Shown: in pieces, positions 31,392 through 43,632 of the stretch
Numbering within the stretch: position 1 is the stretch's first letter
How the letters are laid out: each line of letters begins with the position of its first letter
Assembly (NCBI GenBank): GCA_019973155.2
Contig: BPQB01000120.1
Coordinates: forward strand, 1-64,000
Direction of reading: 5' to 3'
From: Phanerochaete sordida
Taxonomy: Eukaryota > Basidiomycota > Agaricomycetes > Polyporales > Phanerochaetaceae
Length of the DNA stretch: 64,000 bases
Position numbers and translations under genes: made by a program
Notes under the pieces: model-generated
Told to the model about the DNA's origin: nothing
Database searches by the model: none
Seen by the model: the letters and a program-made list of their open reading frames with translations, nothing else

Positions 31392-33606
31392 CTATATCGA
31401 GTCCGCCCAGCGCACTGCACGACGCCAGTAGTAGCGTAAGCCGGGAGTCTGCGCCTCGATCTCGTCGCGGATGCGCTTCTCCTCGGCCTCGCGCGCGCGA
31501 ACGTTCTTGCCCTCGCCGGGGAGCCACACCGCGTCCGTGTCAAGGTCGACCTCCATGATGGGCACGAAGTGGTACGGCGCCTTGTACACGAGCTTCTCCC
31601 AGACCGCGTACACGACGTACGCGAGCACGTAGAGCACGAGGCCGATGTACGTCGCGATGATGTTGCGGACGCTGAACGGCTGCTCGATGACGCTCGCGTA
31701 GCCCTGCGCGGCGAACATGAGGATGCAGAGCACGATCACGAGGATCGGCAGGACGGGGTACAGCGGCTGCGTGAACGGCAGGTCGCTGAGGTCGCGGCCC
31801 TGGGCCTTCCACGCCTGGCGGAAGCGCAGGGAGATGACGCCGATCGTGCCCCAGACGAGGAGCGACGAGATGCCCGTGAGGTTGATGAACCACGTGAAGA
31901 CGACACCGTCGCCCCAGATGGTCGTGAGGAACGTGAGGCAGGCGACGAGGAGAGTGAGGAGGTTGGCGGGGATCGGGACGCCGCGCTTGTTGCACCAGCC
32001 GAACACGCGCGGGGCCTGGCCTGAGCGCGCGAGCGCGAGCAGCATGCGCGACGAGGCGTAGAAGCAGGAGTTGGTGGCGGAGAGGACGGCGGTAAGCAGG
32101 ACGGCGTTGACGATGTGCACCGCGGCGCCGAACCCGGCGCGGACGAAGACAACGGTGATGGGCGAGGACGCGACATCGGAGTCTAGGAGAGGCGTTAATC
32201 AAAGCAAGAACGGCAAAACAATGTCACAACTTACTGCTCGACGCGTTCAGCAGGGTCGGGTCGTTCCAGGCGATACACAGACCGATAGTGAGCATCGTGA
32301 GGACGTAGAAGAAGATGATACGGAAGAACGTCGCCTTGACGGCGCGTGGGATCGTGATGTGGGGCTGGCTCGACTCGCCGGCCGCGAGCGACACGAGCTC
32401 GACGCCGCCGTACGAGTAGAACGCGTACACGAACGTCTGCGCGAACGCCTTGAAGCCGCCGTGGAAGGCCTGGCCGTTCCTGAAGTTGGCGAGGCCGGGG
32501 CCAGGGTGCCCGATGACGCCTCCCCAGTCGTAGATGAGGCCGACGACGATGAAGAGGATGATCATGATGACCTTGATGAGCGCGAACCAGTACTCGGACT
32601 CGCCTGGCGAGGGAGGTCAGGATACGCGCGAACGGGTGGCTGAGACGACGTACCGTAGACGCGGACGTGGATCAGCTGCATGGCAAAGATGGGAACGATG
32701 ATGATGATCGCCCACTCCCAGGTTTGCAGCTTCGTTGTCCAGTACTGTGTAGCGAGGTCATTAGTCGAGTGTGGATTACAGGCGCGATATCGACGTACCT
32801 GAAGAATGACCGCAGCCGCAGTCAATTCACTCGCTGCACAACGGACGTGAGCTTTGACATTCTACAGGTACACGCTTCTCACGTACGAATAGACAAAGCC
32901 CACTGAAGCCAGTAGTTCCAGCCTGCCCGGACAGTGAGTCACACGATCGTTCGACAGCGGCATGGTACGCACCGATGGTGAAGCCTAATGAGGGCGAGAC
33001 GAAGCGAGAGGCGAAGGTAGCGAATGTGCCGGTGACAGGGATGTATGAGACCATCTCTCCGCTGCGAAGGAAAGAGTCAGAGGCGGCGGGGGACGCAGGT
33101 CGCGAGTACGTACAGAGTGATGACGACTCCGTAGCAGAAGATACCGGTAATCAGGTACGAAAAGAGTGCGCTTGCGGGTCCTGCGACAGACACAGCCTGC
33201 ATGCGCGGAGAGTCAGGTCAGCGAGCGAACTACCAGAATCCGGACGGTGCGACGTACCGAGCCTGCACTGAGGAAGATACCCGTTCCAATCGTCCCCCCG
33301 ATGGCTGCGCAGAGAATGAGCTACATGTAGCAAAATAAGGGTAAGCGACGCACCAATCATCATGATGTGCCTCGTATTGAGGGCCCGCTGCGTGTCATGG
33401 CCCTTTGCATCGCCCGCGACGATCCGCTGCCAGGCGGGCCTGGAGAGATCCTCCTCGGCGACATTGATCGCGGACGCAGACGAGCTCGACGCCTCGCGCT
33501 TCTCGGCGTCGACGTCGCACGGTTTCTCTTTCTCGACAATCGAGGACGAGCTGGGGGACTTGGAGGCGTACGCCGGGGGCGCGCCTGAACCGGTCGCGGA
33601 GGCCAT
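31392..33606 (-). CDS. Amino-acid permease, APC superfamily (YAT/GAP1-like)
   Basis: Plasma-membrane amino-acid:H+ symporter family. The N-terminal cytosolic tail starts at 33606 (MASATGSG...) and is followed by RHIMMI|AIGGTIGTGIF, the family hallmark; the intron between them uses the acceptor CTGCGCAG. Next come GSAVSVAGPASALFSYLITGIF, GEMVSYIPVTGTFATFASRF, the conserved VELVSLAAGESSQPHITIPRA, and a C-terminal exon (32120-31392) with several membrane segments (CFYASSRMLLALARSGQAP, FTWFINLTGISSLLVWG). Several short introns separate the exons. Substrate cannot be read from sequence; YAT members range from general to specific. It diverges from the Zn2Cys6 gene at 35010 across a 1.4-kb gap. The acidic VDLDTDAVW segment near the C-terminus resembles the tail of general amino-acid permeases. 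Confidence 0.92.
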
Positions 33607-35009
33607 GCTCGGGGTGGGCGTCTAGGGGCGTCCGACGGGCTCGCGGGTGCGTGCGCTGCGTCAGAGGGGGGCGGTCGCGAGTGCGCCGCTCGAGGGGCCG
33701 AGGCGGGGAGGGAGAGGAGGAGGATGAAGAGGACGAGCAGCGCTGGCGAGCGCGCCGTGCAAATTTGTACTGACTCCATTGCCGTGCGCGGCACTTCGCG
33801 CATTAAACTGATCAATCGTTCTGCCGGCGTCTGCGGCGGGGCGGACCCCAGGGGCTCTGGCGTCGGGTGGGGCGCGTCCAGCGGCGGCGGGGATGATGGC
33901 GGGCTGCTGCAGGGCGTGCAGGACCGCGTCTGACCTTTGATTGCGCCCGGGTGCGGTCTGCGCAGCGCGACGCGACGCCAGATAAGACAAGATGAGCTGA
34001 GACGCGCGCAGAGGCCGCCTGATAACTGCCTGGGCGACTCGGCCGAACGCCGTGGCCGCCTCCTGCCGTGCTCTCCTTGCTCCAGACGGTGGTGCAAGTC
34101 TTCGACTTCGTGAACTATGACTGCATCGTATTCCATTGGCAGGCTAAAATACAAGGTACCGAAGGGCACGGCGACGCCGCGAGCTGGGAGAGAGAGATAA
34201 ACTTACCGCATCCCCGCTGCAGACCTCCTGCCCAGGCTTTCCCGCGACGCCCCTCCGCAGTCAGCCATCCTGTAGCGAAGAAGATTGAGGTGTTTCGGCT
34301 GGGTTCGCGGGCACGAGAGGCGGTGGTTCGTCGAGGCTTCACGGGAGGTGCGATCGGAGAAGTGCGCGGCTTCTGGGCCGCTAGAGCCGTGCCCGCGGGC
34401 CGTCCTGGCCCACGAAGCTAATCCACCGCGCGCCCTCGTTGCTGTGCGGCGTCCAGAAGCTTGTACCGTGCAGGGATGACGGCGGGCGATATGAACGACG
34501 CGCCAGGTGAGCAACGCCAAGCAGGGATGGGGCAAGCACGGCGCCGACGCGAGGCATCGCCAGTAAGCACGGCGCAATTTCGAGTCGGACGTGCGCAGCG
34601 CGAGGGTTAGGAGGGCAGTGCTTGGAGGTGTGTGTGGGTGTAGTCGTTCCTGATACACTTTGCGGTGATACATGTGGCTGGGCGCGCCGACGAGGGTGGG
34701 CGTATAAAGGGCAGCATCGCTGGTTGGTTCGCGCGTATACACCCCCCCCGTTCGCCGTCACCGCTCTGAAGATCGCCGCCGCCGTCTGTGGAGGGTTGCT
34801 CGTCGTGGAAGGTCGTGTGCGCCAGCCGTTCCTTCGCGGCTCCCCGCAGTGCTGTGATTTGTAATTGGCGGCCGTCAGCTGTCGCGCTTCGATCGAGCGT
34901 ACCTAACCCTAACCCGTGGATTCTGGGCCCCTGGCAAGCTCGTTCGTCGAGGACACACTTGCCTCCTCCGCTGACGACCCCCCGCCTCCGCCTGCTGCCT
35001 CTCGCGACG
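33607..35009. other. Divergent promoter region, permease and Zn2Cys6 gene
   Basis: This 1.4-kb gap separates two divergently transcribed genes. A 269-codon minus-strand frame running in from the permease exon is low-complexity (Ala/Pro/Ser/Arg) and not credible. A telobox-like CCTAACCCTAACCC lies at about 34903-34916, roughly 100 bp upstream of the transcription-factor ATG, and a run of eight C occurs near 34741. Confidence 0.6.
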
Positions 35010-38000
35010 ATGAAGGAAGAGCGGAAGCCCCCCAAGACCGGCTCCGGCCGCGGAACCTACGCCCGCCAGGCCTGCAACCACTGTCGACGCCGGTGCGTTT
35101 GCCTTTCCCCGCACCGCCGTTGATCTGACCCGCCCCGTCCGGCCCCCGCTAGCAAGAGCAAATGCGACGGCCAGCAGCCGGTCTGCGGTCCCTGTCGCGA
35201 CTCTGGACGTGCAGACGAGGTGTGCCGCTCGCTCGTCGCCGTGTGTCCCACTCGCTGACCGCCTCCCGCAGTGCACCTGGGGACGGGAGACCGCGAAAAA
35301 GGCTCGGACACAACAGCACTTTGAGAGCTTAGTCAATCACATCAAGAGCCTCGAGGCCCGAGTAAAGGAGCTCGAAGGCGAACTCTCGAGTTCTCGGAGC
35401 GCGACGCGCAGATCGGGCTCGGTCTCGGACGCAACCAGACAGTCGTCGTCGCTCTCCCCGCATCCGTCCCCTGTCACCAAGTTCGAAGAGCACGACGACA
35501 GTATACCCAACGGCGACGACGACCTGGACTCTGCGGCCGGTTCGGACGTGGACTCGGAGATTGAACAGCTCATTGCGCCCACCAGGCATCTAGTGGTGCG
35601 TCCCCCGGTTCTAGGATCGCCACGAGTGTCTAACGGGCCGTTGTCTTTGATCCCTTCCTTTATGTTGTCATCCATCGATGTTACAACCATCGACGCATCG
35701 GTGCTGCCATCCGCTCATGTACGTCAATGCTCGACGACTTCGCGACACTGTTCATCTGGTCGGTGCTGTGCTGCCCCCTCCGAACAAACCGGAAACTTGC
35801 GCTCCTCGCTCTATACCCCTCTGGGCCTCCCCGTAGCTGCAAAATGGCGATCTCGAAGTCTATGGCCCGACGTCAGCCTACCGCCTAGCACCTGAACGCC
35901 ACACAGAAGGACCATGCCCGCAAGAAACGCAAAACCATATTGCACAAGAAACGTCTGCACCCGTCTTTGACTGGAGCCGTCACCTGCCACCAGAAGCCCC
36001 GCTATCGCGCGTGGAGCATGACAGGTACGTCTTACCGTCCCAACCGCGTCGTATTTTGCGCATATATTGACCTTCCTACAGACTATTGGATCTCCTCTTC
36101 CGCTTCTGCACCTCATGGTGCTTCCGCGTTATCCCCAGTTTATTCCTGCGCGACATGCACCGCGCGCTCACCACTCCGCCTTCTGCGCCCGCCCCTCGCC
36201 TCAGCCACTACTCACCCATGCTCCACAACTCGCTTCTCGCTCTCGCTACAGCGTACTCAGAGGATCCCCGCGTGCACGACATCGAGTTCCGCCGGATGTA
36301 TGCGCGGCGCGCGAAGAGCTACCTCGAGAAGGACTGCCTGACCCCCAATGTCAGCATTGTCAGCGCGCTGAGCCTCCTCAGCACGTTCCACTCAAGCCGC
36401 GGCGAGCAGAGCTTGGGTTATCTGTATGCCGGTACGTCGTTCGTGCGAATGTATGCGGATCTTGGGGCTGACGGTGCGCAGGCATGGCCGGCCGGATGAC
36501 ACAAGCCCGTGAGCACCCACGTACCCCTGCGCTGAGGCGAAGGCTGACGCTGCTGGTGATCTAGTCGGTCTGCAGATCGACTGCTCGTCGCTCGTCAAGT
36601 CCGGGCGGATAAAAGAGTCGGACATGCACAACCGCAACTGGGCGTTCTGGGCGACGTTCTGCCAGGTGCGTGCATGTGTTCCCTTCCGAGTCAGCTGCGA
36701 GGCTGATGCCTCGGATCTCAGGACGTCTGCTGGTCGCTCTACATTGGTCGCGACTGCGCGATGGCACCGCCCAAGGAGCCCGTCATCCCGGTCCCGTTCG
36801 TTGACTCTGAATTCGACCACGAGCCGTGGGTCTGGGATCCGTCCGGTCTGCCGCCGCAGAAAAGCAACATAGCGAGTGTCTTCCAGGCGACGTGCGAGCT
36901 CCTTCGGATAGGTCGCAGGGTGATGGACTTCGTGTAAGTCTCAAACGCGATGGTTGTATGCGCGCGACTAATGGAGATACGGCAGGAACGGCCTGGGGAC
37001 TGACTTCCGGCATCCAAACTTGCAAGTCGTGAGTGAACTTGAGTGCGTCCTGTCCCTGTCCATCACCTCAAGTTCCGCGCGCTGATATCGCCATCCCAGC
37101 ATCGAGCTCAACGCCTGGAAAGATTCGTTGGCGCCTGAGGTCGATCTCACGGCGGCCACCCGCCCATCCGCGCTCCCGCACAGGCTCACCGTGCACCTCA
37201 TGTTCTGGTGGCTCTTCATCCTTCTGCACAGACCTTTCTATCGGCGGACCAAGCCAGGAAACGTGGACATCGACCATGTCAAAGTGAGCTTGTTACTAAG
37301 AGATGCGCCTCTGACGTACTGACCACGCCCTTATCCGAACCCCAGCTCTGCAACAGGGCCGCTGAGAACATGATGCTCCTGCTTGGGATCTGGCACAACA
37401 ACTACAACCTCCGCTACGTCTCAACCACGCATGTGCAGTTCACGTTCTCCGCGGGCACCGTGTTCGTCCTCTCCGCCATCCAAGCGATCTCCGGCCCGCG
37501 GCTCGGCCGTGTCACGCTCGCCTCCTCCCTCTCGCAGGTCGAGACATGCCTCGAGTACCTCTCCATCATCGGGCGCTCCTGGGAGACCGCCGAGTGCGCG
37601 CGCGAAATCCTGCTCAACTTCTTCGACGAGACCTTGAAGCCACGCCTGCTCTTGCGGAGCGGCGACGCGAACCTCAAGCTCGAGCTTCAGAACGTCGACC
37701 AGCGTGCACGCGCACGCGCCAACTCGAGCGCGTCCAGCGTCGGGCGCAAGCGCAACGGCAGCGTCGCGGAGGACGCGTCTCCCTCATTCGCGCCGGGACT
37801 CTCACCGCCCGGCCCGCGCCCCGTGTCGAACGGCGGCCCGAGCATGAACGAGTTACAGTACTTCCCGGGGAGCCCGACCGTGTCGACGCTCGGGTGGCCG
37901 GTGCTGACGGGGCCAAAGGAGTTCTTCGCGCCGCCGTCGTCGACGGTGCCGAGCCCGACGGTCGAGCACGTCTCGTTCGCGCACCACCAGCACCCGGCGC

Positions 38001-38296
38001 ACGTGCACCCGGGCACGGACATGGACCTCGACGTCGGGTACTCGTTCAGCCTCAGCCAGCAGATGAACATGGTCGCGGACGTCGTCGCGAATGGCGGCCA
38101 GTCGTCCGCGCAGCCGACGCCGGCGGACATGATGGCGTTCGGCGTACCCGAGCTCGGCGTCGGCTACCAGTTCGACCCCCACGTGCACCCGCAGATCGCC
38201 CTCGACTTCAGCGCGGAGGAGCTCGCGATCATGGACCAGATCGTGCGACAGCAAGGCGGGAACGTCATGTTCGCAGTCGGGCAGCCTGTAGGATAG
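35010..38296 (+). CDS. Zn2Cys6 transcription factor with fungal-specific regulatory domain
   Basis: Nuclear DNA-binding regulator of the Gal4-type family. The binuclear cluster is assembled from three exons. Its six cysteines follow C-x2-C-x6-C-x5-C-x2-C-x8-C (CNHCRRR|KSKCDGQQPVCGPC...C), with the last Cys opening exon 3 at 35272. A coiled-coil dimerisation element follows (HIKSLEARVKELEGEL), then a Ser-rich linker. The fungal_trans (middle homology) domain is recognisable from LLDLLFRFCTSWCFRVIPSLF, LALATAYSEDP and DCSSLVKSG...NWAFWATFC to CELLRIGRRVMDFV. The C-terminus (37700-38296) is Gly/Pro/His-rich and may be an activation domain. At least eight introns interrupt it; the exact middle exons are approximate. 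Target genes cannot be inferred, although it is divergent from an amino-acid permease. Confidence 0.88.
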
Positions 38297-38587
38297 TACA
38301 CGGGTCGGGCGTTCAGGAGGAGGATTCGTGCCGCTCGTACGTTTTTGTTGATTGCTTTCTGCATATCAGGATGTTGTGATATTCCCCGCGGACTTGTATC
38401 TTGTATTTGCCTCGAACCTCTGCGGAAATGTGTATAGTAATCGTGTACGATATCCTTGTTGTAATGGAGGCTATCTGGAGTTTTCACACACGAACATCAT
38501 TCCCGCGGCACGCGCATCCCTCGCGGTCAGTGCCAGACCGGACCCGAGCGTGTATTGGATACTCGTCGATACAGGAACGTGTATGTC

Positions 38588-41500
38588 TCACTGGCTGCCC
38601 ACCAACCCGCGCATAGCGTTCAGGACCTCCCGCGCCTCGTCGCGCTCGCTCATCGCCTCTTCCAGCCGCTTCCTCAGCTCTGCGTTCTCCCGCTCTAGTA
38701 TGAACTTCGTCGCCGTCGTCGCATCGCCCCGCAGATCCAGCCTCTCCTGCGTCTTCGCCCAGTGCAGCGGAGGGACGTGCGGAGTGTCCGCCAGCATCGA
38801 GTCCAGCTCTTGCTCTAGCCGAGGCAGCGGCTCTTGTAGAAGGCTGCTGGTGTACATGTCATATACCTCGGTTGCGCTATCTAGGTGGCATAGCGTCAGC
38901 GCGAGGTGTTGCCGACATGAACACCATGCTCACCTGTCGAGTATATGCTAACGTCGTCTTCTCCAAGGTCGAATGGTGCAGCAGTCTCGAATAGCTTTCC
39001 TTGCAAGATCTCCTTCGGCAAGTCTAATTGCGGAGGATGCAGCTCAAGACCGAGCCCCACTGCACGAGGTGGCAGCGACGCCTCGCGACTTCGGACGGGA
39101 CGTACAGACGGCCGCGACTGCCGCGCCATAGCAGTGGAGTCCATTGGCGACAGAGGTGCGCTGTAGTCGTCCGACTCCGAGCTGTCCGTCGACTGCTCCG
39201 AGACGTACACGCGCCGCTTCTTCTCGCCTTCGCGATCACCAGACACTTGACGATGCTTCATGCCTGGCTGCGGGCTCTGCTGGTCGTCGTCTCGCCTTGC
39301 CGCCGAGAGCCGACCTCCCTGCCGGTCGGAGACGGATTGTCGCTGCGCCTGTCTGGGGCCCCGTGACTCCTGGGCGGGCGATTGCTGGCTCTCTTTCGTT
39401 CTGGGGTCGACCAGCGACTGCGACCGCACCCTCTGCATGTCTTCTTGGGTGGTGCTCCGGGATAAGGAGGTCATGCGCGCGCGCCACCGTCCAGACTGCT
39501 GCTCGTCCTCGGTCTCGTACGCAGAAGAGATCTGCTCCCAGTGTTTGATGAGCCACGCGACGATCTTCGAGCCCTTGTCGTCCTTCTCGCGCATGGCTCG
39601 CACGCCGGTACGCCCTCCTTCCGCTTCGGCAGGCTCTCCGCGCATCGTGGCATCTTGGGCGTCGCGGGGTTCTTCATCTTGGGTCAGGCCACCCTTCCGT
39701 GTCCTGCCGCCGACGATGGCGCCGCCGAACATGCGCCCAATGTCCTCGGGCGTGAGACCGTCGGGGCAGATCTGCAGCGTCGCGAAGAAGGTGAGCATGC
39801 AGAGAAGCATCGAAAAGTGCCGCCGTGGGAGGAGCAGCAGCACTTGTTGCGCGATAGCGATCTGCACGCGCAGCGGCGGGAGGTTGAGCAGCACCTCTTC
39901 GCGCTTGCGGAGGCGTGCGCTGTAGTTTGGGGTGTCTTCGTCGATGTCCGAGTCCGATGACGACGACTCGGAGGCGGCGTCATCGCCATGTCTGCGCTGT
40001 CGCTGCTCGGCGCGGATTATGGACGGCGAGACGCACCATGCCCAGAGCGCGTCCACAAGCGAGCGATGAATGAGTGGAGCTGGGAGAGAAGTAAGGTACG
40101 TGACGAGGAGGGCGGAAACCTCCGAGTATGACTCGCGGTGCAGCGAAAGACGTGACTTGACGGCGGTGGACGAGGAGGCGAGGTTCGGCAATGATGGTCG
40201 AGGCGACAGTTGACCGTATTGCTGGGGGGTGTCGTAATATGTAACAAGATTAAGGAGCCGATTACGGCTGGGCAGTGTGCGGAATAGGTCGTGATGGTAT
40301 ATGCCTGTGCAATAGTCAGAAAACGTCCGAAGACCGTGTCGGCGTGTCTCGTACCTGTCTTGTAAAGCTCGTCCGTACACGCGTGGACTACTTCAGGTAC
40401 GTGGTGTCTATATCCACCAATGATGACCGGCACCATGGCAGAGTCGGGCAAGTCTTGCAGATACGAGCCAAACACGCCTGCAAGAACGCGAAGTCAGAAT
40501 GATTCACGGTCAAGCGTTGCGATACTCACTTCCGTCTCTCCTGCGAATGTCACGGCTCACACGTTCCATGAGCCGCCTCTCTCGTCGCTCTCTCCTCCAT
40601 ACACCGTCATGCCCCGAATCGTCGTCCGTCTTGTCTCTGACGCAGTCCACCGGTAGCTCGTCCTCATCATCCCACAGCCTCCCAGTCATCAGGTCCTCCA
40701 CCTCGATGTAGTCGTGCATCTTAAACGTCTTGGTCTCCTCGGTTAGGACGCGCTTCAGCGTCTTGACCGCCTGGGGCTTCTGCGGGTGAGGAAACGGCTC
40801 GGCGAGCTGAACAGAGCGGCGCGCGTCCAGGGCCACCGAAGAAGGCGACCCATGCCTCTTGCGGGCGTCCGAAACCGACTGCGAACGTGCGCGCGGGGAC
40901 GAGTTCGTGAACGCGCTTGAGTCAAGGTACGGCGAGGGTGCGATGGGCGAGAAGGGGCCATCACCGCATGCGCGGGCGAGGCGGTCAGCCTCGGCGTCGG
41001 AGCATCGAGGGGCCGCGGCTGCGCGAGCGCGCGAGTCGAGTTGTGAGAGCGAGGTCGAGGCCTTGACTGAGCTGTGCAGCGGACTGCGGTCGCGCGGTGG
41101 CGGTGGTTGCTTGTTCCCGATGGAGCCGCGCGAGCGCGCTGCTGGTAGCGACAGAAAACGGTCCCGGCCAGCCCTCGTCGGTGACTGGTCCCGAGGAGAC
41201 GACGCATTTCCCACGGACGCGCGGGTCGTAGGCCTTGACTCCCTGTAGCCTGGCGAGAGGCGGTCGCTGTTGCGCAGGATGCCCCGCGGTGAAGGCCGCG
41301 CGCCGTCCGGATACCTCGACGAAGACGCGCTGTCCGGCCCCTGCTGGTGCTGCCAGTTCTTCCATTCATCCCAGGACTGCTCGTCGGAGGGCAAGACACT
41401 CCGCATCGACTTTGATTTCGAGAACATGTGCATCTGGGCGAGAAGTAAGCACTGCGTGACCGGCACGAAGTGGGCGTAGGGGATGTGGGGGATCAAGTCG

Positions 41501-41588
41501 CGGTCTGAGAAGACTCACGGGGCGGAGGTGGGACATCGGAGGCTGACAGGAGAGCCGTCGAGGAGGGAACGAGGGTCGTTTTGGACAT
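38588..41588 (-). CDS. RhoGAP-like protein with disordered regions and C-terminal coiled coil
   Basis: The first exon begins at 41588 (MSKTTLVPSSTALL). After an intron it continues with MHMFSKSKSMRS and a Ser/Pro/Arg-rich stretch. The GAP-like part follows: FGSYLQDLPDS..VPVIIGGYRHHVPEVVHAC, then (after an intron) YHHDLFRTLPSRNRL, SALLVTYLTSLPAPLIHRSLVDALW and RVQIAIAQQVLLLLPRRHFSMLLCMLTFF. This order fits RhoGAP domains, which accelerate GTP hydrolysis by Rho GTPases. The Arg in DLFRT may be the catalytic finger, but the usual GIFR-SG context is altered, so activity is uncertain. A long disordered region precedes the last exon (38857-38588), which forms a coiled coil (LERENAELRKRLEEAMSERDEAREVL). 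Some fungal members act in polarity; that is not shown here. Confidence 0.78.
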
Positions 41589-42015
41589 GGCTGACAGGGG
41601 CCAGCGCTGACGCTACTTCCGGCGACTTTGCAATCGACGAGTCTCGACCTTCCGGTGAGATATTGCACAGGAACAACGTCACTGGTACGAAGAAAGCCTA
41701 GAGCCCGATTCGGCGGGCGTGTGAGATCTGCGCGAACGCGAACGCGTGCTCGTGTACCCAGGTCTAGAATAGTGCTGCAGGAATGTCTTGCCCTATCACA
41801 CGCAGAATCGCGAACGTACTAGCAGACCAGACACGAGTAGATGTCCCTGTATTCTGTGCAAGTGCAGTCAGCACATGTCAACCACAAACGCATAAAACAG
41901 CGTACCGTTATCTTGCGCGCACCCGGCACCCCGATTATGTGTAAAATTACCGGTACTAAAAATGTGTAGGATATAATTACGAGCTCTATCCAAGCGTCTC
42001 TTCCTGTCCAGGGTG
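41589..42015. other. Intergenic, nothing recognised
   Basis: This gap lies between the start of the RhoGAP-like gene and the stop of the unknown gene at 42016, both on the minus strand. It should contain the RhoGAP promoter. No repeat, RNA or conserved open frame is apparent. Confidence 0.5.
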
Positions 42016-43335
42016 CTAATTTTTCTGTGGGGTGGCGAGCAAGGTGTCGAGACAACCAAGCATCCGAAGAAAAGTTACAGGGGACGACCCTGCGCCCTTG
42101 CCCTGAGCGCCGACAAACGTTCGCAGGCCACCTTTTTGGCCAGTGCGATATTCCCCAAGGTACTTCAGGACCGTCGCCGGCTTCAGGCCCGTTATGCTCT
42201 CCAGACGCCCGGCCAGCTGGTGTTCGTGCAGGGTGCCAGACTGGACCAGGTCGTCGCGTACACCAAGGAGGGTATGGCCACGTCCATTGGATGTGAGTAC
42301 TGCGGGCTCAACGAAGAATCGGTACCGCTTAGGTAGGAAGTATGTACGCGGATGGGCCAACGTCGCTTGCGTATCCGAGCCTGCAGGCAGGGGAATGCCA
42401 GGGTTCGAGAGATCCAGTCCAATACGTGGAGACCGATAGATCTTCTTTGGCTTCGACGGCATCCCAGACACGTTCCGCACATGCAGTCGGAGCGACGCAG
42501 CGGTCTTCTCAGATTCAGTCGGGGGCGTGAACGTGTCCGTGTCTTCCATCCATACGGACTTGACCAGGTCCGAGATGTTCGTCGCGCCGCTCAGCCGAAG
42601 AAGTTCATCGACAAGGAGACTAGGCCCTGAGAACACCTTGGATGACTCTCGATTCTGCAGCGTGCGCAGAAGGATACCGCCGCGGACTGCGTTCTGAGGG
42701 GTCTCCGGCGCTGGGGAGGACACAGGTTTGGGAAAGAAGCGGGATGTAGACTCGCTCGGTAGCGGAGAAATGACAGGGCTGCCAAACGTGAGGTCCAAGC
42801 CTTTGCGCGTGCCGCCTCTGTACCCGCCCGCCGCGGTCGGGGCACGCGCGGTGGAAGCGCTTTGCGCGGGAGTGCGTCGCGGAGCACGATGGAAGTACCT
42901 GTGTTCAGCGGACCGGAGAACGAGATGGTCAGACGAGAGGTACCCGCGAATGACCGTACGAACGCACCACTTTCCGCTCGCCCGCTGCTCCTCCGCGGCA
43001 TGCGTGAACGGGTCCTCGTGGCACTCGGACTTGTGCAAGTAGAACTCGAGCTCCAGGATCTCGAAGTCAGTGGATGTGCTGGACGTTGCCAGACGCAGGA
43101 CGACATGATTCAGAAGTATATCAGCGATGTCTGCGAATCGCGCAGAGAGGTCGGCGTGACTGGTGAGCGAGGTGAGGTCGAGCAGGGCCCTCAGGCGGCT
43201 CAAAATGTCTGCGGCGGACGCGATGGTTGGCGACCTTCCAGCGTCGACTTTCGAGGATGGCTCAGCAATACGAGTAGGCTTAGAGTTTGCTAGCTCAAGG
43301 TCGTCATCTTCACGTTTGCGTTTTAGGGATGACAT
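42016..43335 (-). CDS. Unknown protein, 439 aa, intronless
   Basis: A single open frame starts MSSLKRKRED, whose basic stretch could be a nuclear-localisation signal, and ends LLATPQKN. The middle contains GGILLRTLQNRESSKVFSGPSLLVDELLRLSGATN and the C-terminal half RTYFLPKRYRFFVEPAVLTSNGRGHTLLGV. These read as a folded domain with a strand/helix pattern, but I do not recognise the family. It is one of few intron-free genes in the window. Neighbours are unrelated. Function unassigned. Confidence 0.75.
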   Translation of the reverse strand: MSSLKRKREDDDLELANSKPTRIAEPSSKVDAGRSPTIASAADILSRLRALLDLTSLTSHADLSARFADIADILLNHVVLRLATSSTSTDFEILELEFYLHKSECHEDPFTHAAEEQRASGKWCVRTVIRGYLSSDHLVLRSAEHRYFHRAPRRTPAQSASTARAPTAAGGYRGGTRKGLDLTFGSPVISPLPSESTSRFFPKPVSSPAPETPQNAVRGGILLRTLQNRESSKVFSGPSLLVDELLRLSGATNISDLVKSVWMEDTDTFTPPTESEKTAASLRLHVRNVSGMPSKPKKIYRSPRIGLDLSNPGIPLPAGSDTQATLAHPRTYFLPKRYRFFVEPAVLTSNGRGHTLLGVRDDLVQSGTLHEHQLAGRLESITGLKPATVLKYLGEYRTGQKGGLRTFVGAQGKGAGSSPVTFLRMLGCLDTLLATPQKN

Positions 43336-43632
43336 GAAAGTCGAAGAAGAGCTGAGTTCGCCTCAAGCGCCGACGCGTCCCGCGACGACAAGCGGCGAAG
43401 GAACGTCTATACCTCGAAACTCGACACAACCTCGAAAGCAACCGATACCCAAAATTGAGGATGATAGTAGGACAAAGTATTTGGTATTCCGAGAGTAATC
43501 TACTAGTGCAGCGGACATCTATGGACGATGATACAGCGTAATCGGATACAATGGGTACGATAAATGGAGGATTTTGTGCGTGCGTCAGTAATACAACTGT
43601 GTATGTATGCGTCGTGTCCGTGCGCGAGCTCC

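Noticed and set aside
31540..32202. 220-codon Arg/His-rich minus-strand frame
   Set aside because: It is a shadow of the amino-acid permease C-terminal exon, where the real frame has membrane helices.
33360..34169. 269-codon minus-strand frame upstream of the permease
   Set aside because: It overlaps the permease first exon in another frame and is Ala/Pro/Ser/Arg-rich without motifs.
34903..34916. Telomere-like CCTAACCCTAACCC before the Zn2Cys6 gene
   Set aside because: It has only two units, of a 6-nt type different from this chromosome's 8-nt telomere. It is better read as a promoter telobox or chance.
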